Shown one piece after another: positions 53,323 to 64,000 of a stretch of 64,000 bases of DNA. The stretch comes from Prosopocoilus inquinatus (lineage: Eukaryota; Arthropoda; Insecta; Coleoptera; Lucanidae). Below the pieces are notes generated by a model, which saw only the letters and a program-made list of their open reading frames with translations, did no database searches and had not been told where the DNA came from. Position 1 is the first letter of the stretch; every line of letters starts with the position of its first letter. The stretch lies in NCBI GenBank assembly GCA_036172665.1, contig CM069870.1, positions 45,900,001 through 45,964,000 of the forward strand, in the 5' to 3' direction. Made by a program: the position numbers and the translations under genes.

Positions 53323-56300
53323 TATTTGACGTTTCGATGGGCTCCAGTAACTCTGATGTGAGATACGACGTTTTCGGACGCAGCAGAAGCTGGAAATAGT
53401 TTTAAACGAAACAACACGCATTAGCGATGTTCCTGTGATGTATCTAATCGATCCTTACTCATCTATCATGTTATTTTACGTTTGGATGGACTCCAGTAAC
53501 TCTGATGTGAGATACAAAGTTTTTGGACGCAGCAGAAGCTGGAAATAGTTTTGAACGAAACAACACGTATTAGCGTTGTTCCTGTGATGTATCTAATCGA
53601 TCCTTACTTTTCTATCATGTTATTTGACGTTTCGATGGACTCCAGTAACTCTGATGTGAGATACGACGTTTTCGGACGCAGCAGAAGCTGGAAATAGTTT
53701 TAAACGAAACAACACGAATTAGCGATGTTCCCGTGATGTATCTAAACGATCCTTACTCATCTATCATGTTATTTGACGTTTGCACGGACTCCAGTAACTC
53801 TGATGTGAGATACAAAGTTCTCGGACGCAGCAGAAGCTGGAAATAGTTTTGAACGAAACAACACCTATTAGCGTTGTTTCTGTGATGTATCTAAACGATC
53901 CTTACTTATCTAACATGTTATTTAACGTTTCGATGGACTCCAGTAAGTCTGATGTGAGATATAAAGTTTTTGGACGCAACAGGAGCTGGAAATATTTTTA
54001 AACGAAACAACACGTATTAGCGTTGTTCCTGTGCTGTATCTAATCGATCCTTACTTATCTATCATGTTATTTGACGTTTCGATGGACTCCAGTAACTCTG
54101 ATGAGAGATACAAAGATTTCGGACGCAGCAGAAGCTGGAAATAGTTTTGAACGAAACAACACCTATCAGCGTTGTTCCTGTGATGTATCTAAACGATCCT
54201 TACTTATCTAACATGTTATTTAACGTTTCGATGGACTCCAGTAAGTCTGATGTGAGATACGACGTTTTCGGACGCAGCAGAAGCTGGAAATAGTTTTAAA
54301 CGAAACAACACGTATTAGCGTTGTTCCTGTGATGTATCTAATCGATCCTTACTCATCTATCATGTTATTTGACGTTTGGATGGACTCCAGTAACTCTGAT
54401 GAGAGATACAAAGATTTCGGACGCAGCAGAAGCTGGAAATAGTTTTGAACGAAACAACACCTATTAGCGTTGTTCCTGTGATGTATCTAAACGATCCTTA
54501 CTTATCTAACATGTTATTTGACGTTTGGATGGACTCCAGTAAGTCTGATGTGAGATACAAAGTTTTGGGACGCAGCAGGAACTGGAAATAGTTTTAAACG
54601 AAACAACACGTATTAGCGTTGTTCCTGTGCTGTATCTAATCGATCCTTACTTATCTATCATGTTATTTGACGTTTTAATGGACTCCAGTAACCCTGACGT
54701 GAGATACGAAGTTCTCGGACGCAGCAGAAGCTGGAAATAGTTTTAAACGAAACAACACCCATTAGCGTTGTTTCTGTGATGTATCTAATCGATCCTTACT
54801 CATCTATCATGTTATTTGGCGTTACGATGGACTCCAGTAACTTAGATGTGAGATACGAAGTTCTCGGACGCAGCTGAAGCTAGAAATAGTTTTAAACAAA
54901 GCAACACGCATTAGCGTTGTTCCTGTGATGTATCTAATCGATCCTTACTTATCTATCATGTTATTTGACGTTTGGATGGACTCCAGTAACCCTGACGTGA
55001 GATACGAAGTTCCCGGACGCAGCAGAAGCTGGAAATAGTTTTGAACGAAACAACACGTATTAGCGTTGTTCCTGTGATATATCTAATCGATCCTTACTTA
55101 GCTACTATGTTATTTGACGTTTCGATATACTCCAGTAACTCTAATGTGAGATACGAAATTTTCGGACGCAGCAGCAGCTGGCAATAGTTTGAAACGAGAC
55201 AACAAATATTAGCGTTGTTCCTGTGATGTACCTAATCGATCCTTACTCATCTATCATGTTATTTGACGTTTGGACGGACTCCAGTAACTCTGATGAGAGA
55301 TACAATGTTCTCGGACGCAGTAGAAGCTGGAAATAGTTTTGAACGAAACAACACGTATTAGCGTTGTTCCTGTGATGTATCTAAACGATCCTTACTTATC
55401 TAACATGTTATTTGACGTTTCGATGGACTCCAGTAAGTCTGATGTGAGATACAAAGTTTTTGGACGCAGCAGGAGCTGGAAATAGTTTTAAACGAAACAA
55501 CACGTATTAGCGTTGTTCCTGTGCTGTATCTAATCGATCCTTACTCATATATCATGTTATTTGGCGTTTCGATGGACTCCAGTTACTCTGATGTGAGATA
55601 CGACGTTTTCGGACGCAGCAGCAGCTGGAAATAGTTTTAAACGAAACAATACCTATTAGCGTTGTTCCTGTAATGTATCTAATCGATCCTTACTCATCTA
55701 TCATGTTATTTGACGTTTGGACGGACTCCAGTAACTCTGATGTGAGATACAAAGTTATCGGACGCAGCAGAAGCTGGAAATAGTTTTGAACGAAACAACA
55801 CGTATTAGCGTTGTTCCTGTGATGTATCTAAACGATCCTTACTTATCTAACATGTTATTTGACGTTTGGATGGACTCCAGTAAGTCTGATGTGAGATAAA
55901 AAGTTCTTGGACGCAGCAGGAGCTGGAAATAGTTTTAAACGAAACAACACGTTTTAGCGTTGTTCCTGTGCTGTATCTAATCGATCCTTACTTATCTATC
56001 ATGTCATTTGACGTTTCGATGGGCTCGAGTAACTCTGATGTGAGATACGACGTTTTCGGACGCAGCAGAAGCTGGAAATAGTTTTAAACGAAACAACACG
56101 CATTAGCGATGTGCCTGTGATGTATCTAATCGATCCTTACTCATCTATCATGTTATTTTACGTTTGGATGGACTCCAGTAACTCTGATGTGAGATACAAA
56201 GTTTTTGGACGCAGCAGAAGCTGGAAATAGTTTTGAACGAAACAACACGTATTAGCGTTGTTTCTGTGATGTATCTAATCAATCCTTACTTTTCTATCAT

Positions 56301-59300
56301 GTTATTTGTCGTTTCGATGGACTCCAGTAACTCTGATGTGAGATACGACGTTTTCGGACGCAGCAGAAGCTGGAAATAGTTTTAAACGAAACAACACGCA
56401 TTAGCGTTGTTCCTGTGATGTATCTAATCGATCCTTACTCATCTATCAAGTTATTTGACGTTTCGATGGACTCCAGTAACTCTAATGTGAGAAGCGAAAT
56501 TTTCGGACGCAGCAGAAGCTGGAAATAGTTTTAAACGAAACAACACGCATTAGCGTTGTTCCTGTGATGTATCTAATCGATACTTACTTATCTATCATGT
56601 TATTTGACGTTTGGATGGACTCCAGTAAAACTGACGTGAGATACGAAGTTCTCGGACGCAGCAGAAGCTGGAAATAATTTTAAACGAAACAACACGCATT
56701 AGCGTTGTTCCTGTGATGTATCTAATCGATCCTTACTTATCTATCATGTTATTTGACGTTTGGATGGACTCCAGTAACCCTGACGTGAGATACGAAGTTC
56801 TCGGACGCAGCAGAAGCTGGAAATAGTTTTGAACTAAACAACACGTATTGGCGTTGTTCCTGTGATGTATCTAATCGATTATTACTCATCTATCATGTTA
56901 TTTGACGTTTGGATGGACTCCAGTTACTCTGATGTGAGATACAAAGTTTTTGGACGCAGCAGAAGCTGGAAATAGTTTTGAACGAAACAACACGTATTAG
57001 CGTTGTTCCTGTGATATATCTAATCGATCCTTACTTAGCTACTATGTTATTTGACGTTTCGATATACACCAGTAACTCTAATGTGAGATACGAAATTTTC
57101 GGACGCAGCAGCAGCTGGCAATAGTTTGAAACGAGACAACAAATATTAGCGTTGTTCCTGTGATGTACCTAATCGATCCTTACTCATCTATCATGTTATT
57201 TGACGTTTGGACGGACTCCAGTAACTCTGATGAGAGATACAAAGTTCTCGGACGCAGTAGAAGCTGGAAATAGTTTTGAACGAAACAACACGTATTAGCG
57301 TTGTTCCTGTGATGTATCTAAACGATCCTTACTTATCTAACATGTTATTTGACGTTTCGATGGACTCCAGTAAGTCTGATGTGAGATACAAAGTTCTTGG
57401 ACGCAGCAGGAGCTGGAAATAGTTTTAAACGAAACAACACGTATTAGCGTTGTTCCTGTGCTGTATCTAATCGATCCTTACTCATATATCATGTTATTTG
57501 GCGTTTCGATGGACTCCAGTTACTCTGATGTGAGATACGACGTTTTCGGACGCAGCAGCAGCTGGAAATAGTTTTAAACGAAACAATACCTATTAGCGTT
57601 GTTCCTGTAATGTATCTAATCGATCCTTACTCATCTATCATGTTATTTGACGTTTGGACGGACTCCAGTAACTCTGATGTGAGATACAAAGTTATCGGAC
57701 GCAGCAGAAGCTGGAAATAGTTTTGAACGAAACAACACGTATTAGCGTTGTTCCTGTGATGTATCTAAACGATCCTTACTTATCTAACATGTTATTTGAC
57801 GTTTGGATGGACTCCAGTAAGTCTGATGTGAGATAAAAAGTTCTTGGACGCAGCAGGAGCTGGAAATAGTTTTAAACGAAACAACACGTTTTAGCGTTGT
57901 TCCTGTGCTGTATCTAATCGATCCTTACTTATCTATCATGTTATTTGACGTTTCGATGGGCTCCAGTAACTCTGATGTGAGATACGACCTTTTCGGACGC
58001 AGCAGAAGCTGGAAATAGTTTTAAACGAAACAACACGCATTAGCGATGTTCCTGTGATGTATCTAATCGATCCTTACTCATCTATCATGTTATTTTACGT
58101 TTGGATGGACTCCAGTAACTCTGATGTGAGATACAAAGTTTTTGGACGCAGCAGAAGCTGGAAATAGTTTTGAACGAAACAACACGTATTAGCGTTGTTC
58201 CTGTGATGTATCTAATCGATCCTTACTTTTCTATCATGTTATTTGACGTTTCGATGGACTCCAGTAACTCTGATGTGAGATACGACGTTTTCGGACGCAG
58301 CAGAAGCTGGAAATAGTTTTAAACGAAACAACACGAATTAGCGATGTTCCCGTGATGTATCTAAACGATCCTTACTCATCTATCATGTTATTTGACGTTT
58401 GGACGGACTCCAGTAACTCTGATGTGAGATACAAAGTTCTCGGACGCAGCAGAAGCTGGAAATAGTTTTGAACGAAACAACACCTATTAGCGTTGTTTCT
58501 GTGATGTATCTAAACGATCCTTACTTATCTAACATGTTATTTAACGTTTCGATGGACTCCAGTAAGTCTGATGTGAGATATAAAGTTTTTGGACGCAACA
58601 GGAGCTGGAAATAGTTTTAAACGAAACAACACGTATTAGCGTTGTTCCTGTGCTGTATCTAATCGATCCTTACTTATCTATCATGTTATTTGACGTTTCG
58701 ATGGACTCCAGTAACTCTGATGAGAGATACAAAGATTTCGGACGCAGCAGAAGCTGGAAATAGTTTTGAACGAAACAACACCTATCAGCGTTGTTCCTGT
58801 GATGTATCTAATCGATCCTTACTCATCTATCAAGTTATTTGACGTTTCGATGGACTCCAGTAACTCTAATGTGAGAAGCGAAATTTTCGGACGCAGCAGA
58901 AGCTGGAAATAGTTTTAAACGAAACAACACGCATTAGCGTTGTTCCTGTGATGTATCTAATCGATACTTACTTATCTATCATGTTATTTGACGTTTGGAT
59001 GGACTCCAGTAAAACTGACGTGAGATACGAAGTTCTCGGACGCAGCAGAAGCTGGAAATAATTTTAAACGAAACAACACGCATTAGCGTTGTTCCTGTGA
59101 TGTATCTAATCGATCCTTACTTATCTATCATGTTATTTGACGTTTGGATGGACTCCAGTAACCCTGACGTGAGATACGAAGTTCTCGGACGCAGCAGAAG
59201 CTGGAAATAGTTTTGAACTAAACAACACGTATTGGCGTTGTTCCTGTGATGTATCTAATCGATTATTACTCATCTATCATGTTATTTGACGTTTGGATGG

Positions 59301-62300
59301 ACTCCAGTTACTCTGATGTGAGATACAAAGTTTTTGGACGCAGCAGAAGCTGGAAATAGTTTTGAACGAAACAACACGTATTAGCGTTGTTCCTGTGATA
59401 TATCTAATCGATCCTTACTTAGCTACTATGTTATTTGACGTTTCGATATACTCCAGTAACTCTAATGTGAGATACGAAATTTTCGGACGCAGCAGCAGCT
59501 GGCAATAGTTTGAAACGAGACAACAAATATTAGCGTTGTTCCTGTGATGTACCTAATCGATCCTTACTCATCTATCATGTTATTTGACGTTTGGACGGAC
59601 TCCAGTAACTCTGATGAGAGATACAAAGTTCTCGGACGCAGTAGAAGCTGGAAATAGTTTTGAACGAAACAACACGTATTAGCGTTGTTCCTGTGATGTA
59701 TCTAAACGATCCTTACTTATCTAACATGTTATTTGACGTTTCGATGGACTCCAGTAAGTCTGATGTGAGATACAAAGTTTTTGGACGCAGCAGGAGCTGG
59801 AAATAGTTTTAAACGAAACAACACGTATTAGCGTTGTTCCTGTGCTGTATCTAATCGATCCTTACTCATATATCATGTTATTTGGCGTTTCGATGGACTC
59901 CAGTTACTCTGATGTGAGATACGACGTTTTCGGACGCAGCAGCAGCTGGAAATAGTTTTAAACGAAACAATACCTATTAGCGTTGTTCCTGTAATGTATC
60001 TAATCGATCCTTACTCATCTATCATGTTATTTGACGTTTGGACGGACTCCAGTAACTCTGATGTGAGATACAAAGTTATCGGACGCAGCAGAAGCTGGAA
60101 ATAGTTTTGAACGAAACAACACGTATTAGCGTTGTTCCTGTGATGTATCTAAACGATCCTTACTTATCTAACATGTTATTTGACGTTTGGATGGACTCCA
60201 GTAAGTCTGATGTGAGATAAAAAGTTCTTGGACGCAGCAGGAGCTGGAAATAGTTTTAAACGAAACAACACGTTTTAGCGTTGTTCCTGTGCTGTATCTA
60301 ATCGATCCTTACTTATCTATCATGTTATTTGACGTTTCGATGGGCTCCAGTAACTCTGATGTGAGATACGACCTTTTCGGACGCAGCAGAAGCTGGAAAT
60401 AGTTTTAAACGAAACAACACGCATTAGCGATGTTCCTGTGATGTATCTAATCGATCCTTACTCATCTATCATGTTATTTTACGTTTGGATGGACTCCAGT
60501 ATCTCTGATGTGAGATACAAAGTTTTTGGACGCAGCAGAAGCTGGAAATAGTTTTGAACGAAACAACACGTATTAGCGTTGTTCCTGTGATGTATCTAAT
60601 CGATCCTTACTTTTCTATCATGTTATTTGACGTTTCGATGGACTCCAGTAACTCTGATGTGAGATACGACGTTTTCGGACGCAGCAGAAGCTGGAAATAG
60701 TTTTAAACGAAACAACACGAATTAGCGATGTTCCCGTGATGTATCTAAACGATCCTTACTCATCTATCATGTTATTTGACGTTTGGACGGACTCCAGTAA
60801 CTCTGATGTGAGATACAAAGTTCTCGGACGCAGCAGAAGCTGGAAATAGTTTTGAACGAAACAACACCTATTAGCGTTGTTTCTGTGATGTATCTAAACG
60901 ATCCTTACTTATCTAACATGTTATTTAACGTTTCGATGGACTCCAGTAAGTCTGATGTAAGATATAAAGTTTTTGGACGCAACAGGAGCTGGAAATAGTT
61001 TTAAACGAAACAACACGTATTAGCGTTGTTCCTGTGCTGTATCTAATCGATCCTTACTTATCTATCATGTTATTTGACGTTTCGATGGACTCCAGTAACT
61101 CTGATGAGAGATACAAAGATTTCGGACGCAGCAGAAGCTGGAAATAGTTTTAAACGAAACAACACGCATTAGCGTTGTTCCTGTGATGTATCTAATCGAT
61201 CCTTACTCATCTATCAAGTTATTTGACGTTTCGATGGACTCCAGTAACTCTAATGTGAGAAGCGAAATTTTCGGACGCAGCAGAAGCTGGAAATAGTTTT
61301 AAACGAAACAACACGCATTAGCGTTGTTCCTGTGATGTATCTAATCGATACTTACTTATCTATCATGTTATTTGACGTTTGGATGGACTCCAGTAAAACT
61401 GACGTGAGATACGAAGTTCTCGGACGCAGCAGAAGCTGGAAATAATTTTAAACGAAACAACACGCATTAGCGTTGTTCCTGTGATGTATCTAATCGATTA
61501 TTACTCATCTATCATGTTATTTGACGTTTGGATGGACTCCAGTTACTCTGATGTGAGATACAAAGTTTTTGGACGCAGCAGAAGCTGGAAATAGTTTTGA
61601 ACGAAACAACACGTATTAGCGTTGTTCCTGTGATATATCTAATCGATCCTTACTTAGCTACTATGTTATTTGACGTTTCGATATACTCCAGTAACTCTAA
61701 TGTGAGATACGAAATTTTCGGACGCAGCAGCAGCTGGCAATAGTTTGAAACGAGACAACAAATATTAGCGTTGTTCCTGTGATGTACCTAATCGATCCTT
61801 ACTCATCTATCATGTTATTTGACGTTTGGACGGACTCCAGTAACTCTGATGAGAGATACAAAGTTCTCGGACGCAGTAGAAGCTGGAAATAGTTTTGAAC
61901 GAAACAACACGTATTAGCGTTGTTCCTGTGATGTATCTAAACGATCCTTACTTATCTAACATGTTATTTGACGTTTCGATGGACTCCAGTAAGTCTGATG
62001 TGAGATACAAAGTTTTTGGACGCAGCAGGAGCTGGAAATAGTTTTAAACGAAACAACACGTATTAGCGTTGTTCCTGTGCTGTATCTAATCGATCCTTAC
62101 TCATATATCATGTTATTTGTCGTTTCGATGGACTCCAGTTACTCTGATGTGAGATACGACGTTTTCGGACGCAGCAGCAGCTGGAAATAGTTTTAAACGA
62201 AACAATACCTATTAGCGTTGTTCCTGTAATGTATCTAATCGATCCTTACTCATCTATCATGTTATTTGACGTTTGGACGGACTCCAGTAACTCTGATGTG

Positions 62301-63454
62301 AGATACAAAGTTATCGGACGCAGCAGAAGCTGGAAATAGTTTTGAACGAAACAACACGTATTAGCGTTGTTCCTGTGATGTATCTAAACGATCCTTACTT
62401 ATCTAACATGTTATTTGACGTTTGGATGGACTCCAGTAAGTCTGATGTGAGATAAAAAGTTCTTGGACGCAGCAGGAGCTGGAAATAGTTTTAAACGAAA
62501 CAACACGTTTTAGCGTTGTTCCTGTGCTGTATCTAATCGATCCTTACTTATCTATCATGTTATTTGACGTTTCGATGGGCTCCAGTAACTCTGATGTGAG
62601 ATACGACCTTTTCGGACGCAGCAGAAGCTGGAAATAGTTTTAAACGAAACAACACGCATTAGCGATGTTCCTGTGATGTATCTAATCGATCCTTACTCAT
62701 CTATCATGTTATTTTACGTTTGGATGGACTCCAGTAACTCTGATGTGAGATACAAAGTTTTTGGACGCAGCAGAAGCTGGAAATAGTTTTGAACGAAACA
62801 ACACGTATTAGCGTTGTTCCTGTGATGTATCTAATCGATCCTTACTTTTCTATCATGTTATTTGACGTTTCGATGGACTCCAGTAACTCTGATGTGAGAT
62901 ACGACGTTTTCGGACGCAGCAGAAGCTGGAAATAGTTTTAAACGAAACAACACGAATTAGCGATGTTCCCGTGATGTATCTAAACGATCCTTACTCATCT
63001 ATCATGTTATTTGACGTTTGGACGGACTCCAGTAACTCTGATGTGAGATACAAAGTTCTCGGACGCAGCAGAAGCTGGAAATAGTTTTGAACGAAACAAC
63101 ACCTATTAGCGTTGTTTCTGTGATGTATCTAAACGATCCTTACTTATCTAACATGTTATTTAACGTTTCGATGGACTCCAGTAAGTCTGATGTGAGATAT
63201 AAAGTTTTTGGACGCAACAGGAGCTGGAAATAGTTTTAAACGAAACAACACGTATTAGCGTTGTTCCTGTGCTGTATCTAATCGATCCTTACTTATCTAT
63301 CATGTTATTTGACGTTTCGATGGACTCCAGTAACTCTGATGAGAGATACAAAGATTTCGGACGCAGCAGAAGCTGGAAATAGTTTTAAACGAAACAACAC
63401 GCATTAGCGTTGTTCCTGTGATGTATCTAATCGATCCTTACTCATCTATCAAGT

Positions 63455-64000
63455 TATTTGACGTTTCGATGGACTCCAGTAACTCTAATGCGAGATACGA
63501 AATTTTCGGACGCAGCAGAAGCTGGAAATAGTTTTAAATGAAACAACACGCATTAGCGTTGTTCCTGTGATGTATCTAATCGATCCTTACTTATCTATCA
63601 TGTTATTTGACGTTTGGATGGACTCCAGTAACCCTGACGTGAGATACGAAGTTCTCGGACGCAGCAGAATCTGGAAATAGTTTTAAACGAAACAACACGC
63701 ATTAGCGTTGTTCCTGTGATGTATCTAATCGATCCTTACTCAACTATCATGTTATTTGACGTTTCGATGGACTCCAGTAACTCTAATGCGAGATACGAAA
63801 TTTTCGGACGCAGCAGAAGCTGGAAATAGTTTTAAACGAAACAACACGCATTAGCGTTGTTCCTGTGATGTATCTAATCGATCCTTACTTATCTATCAAG
63901 TTATTTGACGTTTGGATGGACTCTAGTAACCCTGACGTGAGATACGAAGTTCTCGGACGCAGCAGAAGCTAGAAATAGTTTTAAACGAAACAACACGCAT
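63455..64000 (+). repeat. Start of a copy of the 47.4-kb block, running off the window
   Basis: The monomers at 63455, 63604, 63753 and 63902 match 47363, 47512, 47661 and 47810 at a constant distance of 16,092 bp (108 monomers), including AATGCGAG, AAATGAAAC, AGAATCTGG, CTATCAAGTT and GGACTCTAG. The left join lies within the monomer at 63455, whose upstream context (CTATCAAGTT) belongs to module Q of the preceding unit. The match reaches the window edge, so its full length cannot be seen. Confidence 0.82.

Larger units (their letters stand above)
49747..63454 (+). repeat. Second higher-order family: modular units of 13 to 16 monomers
   Basis: A marker monomer (GATATACTCC or GATATACACC, GGCAATAG, ACGAGACAAC) occurs at 50492, 52876, 55111, 57048, 59432 and 61667, giving unit lengths of 16, 15, 13, 16 and 15 monomers. 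With U as the marker and letters for later modules: unit 1, U V W X Y Z A B C D plus six monomers of the 41.3-kb type; unit 2, U V W/Z A B C D E F plus those six; unit 3, U V W X Y Z A B P Q R S T; unit 4, U V W X Y Z A B C D E F Q R S T; unit 5, the same without S; unit 6, U to F, then the 47.4-kb sequence. P Q R S T also precede unit 1 at 49747-50491. Z carries GATAAAAAGTTCTTGG, Q AGAAGCG, R AGTAAAACTG, T GATTATTACTC upstream. Confidence 0.86.
1..64000 (+). repeat. Satellite DNA array, 149-bp monomer, 429 complete copies plus one partial
   Basis: The segment beginning TATTTGACGTTTGGATGGAC recurs every 149 bases across the entire window, always in the same orientation. Monomers start at every position 149k+1 up to 45595. 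After two abnormal monomers the register becomes 149k+130 and holds to 63902, where a 99-bp partial monomer meets the window edge. One typical monomer has 57 G+C in 149. No unique sequence, transposon or gene interrupts the array. Arrays of this kind with monomers near nucleosome length are typical of eukaryotic centromeric and pericentromeric heterochromatin; placing it there is inference, since nothing in the sequence proves kinetochore assembly. I do not recognise the satellite family. Start of the monomer at TATTT is an arbitrary choice. Confidence 0.98.

Noticed and set aside
1..64000. CRISPR-like direct repeats
   Set aside because: The conserved segments alternate with variable ones, but the variable parts are alleles of one 149-bp monomer, not unique spacers, and no cas genes are present.
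1..64000. Transfer RNA or polymerase III promoter boxes
   Set aside because: No recurring match to a B box or cloverleaf was found; the dyad at monomer 86-111 is too short and lacks the required arms.
1..64000. Identity with a known satellite family
   Set aside because: I could not match the monomer to any family I know with confidence, so no name or lineage is given. A satellite database search with the monomer at 33824-33972 would decide it.

Overview
The whole window is one uninterrupted satellite DNA array. A monomer of 149 bp (about 38% G+C) is repeated head to tail on one strand from base 1 to base 64000: 429 complete monomers plus a 99-bp partial one at the right edge. I see no protein gene, RNA gene, transposon, CRISPR array or unique-sequence island. 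The longest open frames (61 and 80 codons) run through satellite monomers and are not genes. An array this long and pure points to a eukaryotic chromosome, centromeric or pericentromeric or another heterochromatic block, assembled from long reads. I do not recognise the monomer and cannot place the lineage.

The information lies in the order of monomer variants. I sorted monomers into seven classes by the bases near monomer positions 27-38 (class 1 AACTCTGATGTG, 2 AAGTCTG, 3 AACCCTGACG, 4 AGCTCTG, 5 AACTCTAATG, 6 AACTTAG, 7 AACTCTGATGAG). Regional layout: 1-745, five leading monomers; 746-12963 and 12964-25181, two nearly identical tandem copies of an 82-monomer, 12,218-bp higher-order unit; 25182-33525, a third copy reduced to 56 monomers with traceable rearrangements; 33526-40975, a region that settles into a short higher-order unit of about 8 monomers; 40976-49746, a patchwork of short duplications that holds the only two monomers of abnormal length (115 bp at 45595 and 163 bp at 46157); 49747-63454, a second higher-order family with units of 13 to 16 monomers that lose or gain modules; 63455-64000, a return to the sequence found at 47363-47908, exactly 108 monomers (16,092 bp) earlier.

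The pattern fits array evolution by unequal exchange and segmental duplication in whole-monomer steps. Duplications from one monomer up to 82 monomers are nested in one another, breakpoints fall at matching monomer positions, and some junctions produce hybrid monomers. Register is kept through the first 306 monomers and again after 46320; the only net shift I find is -34 and +14 bp, about 570 bp apart. Nothing here encodes a biochemical system. The notable content is the very long higher-order unit, its recorded rearrangement history, and a conserved dyad-symmetric core in each monomer. All counts come from reading by eye; positions were cross-checked by the 149-bp arithmetic.
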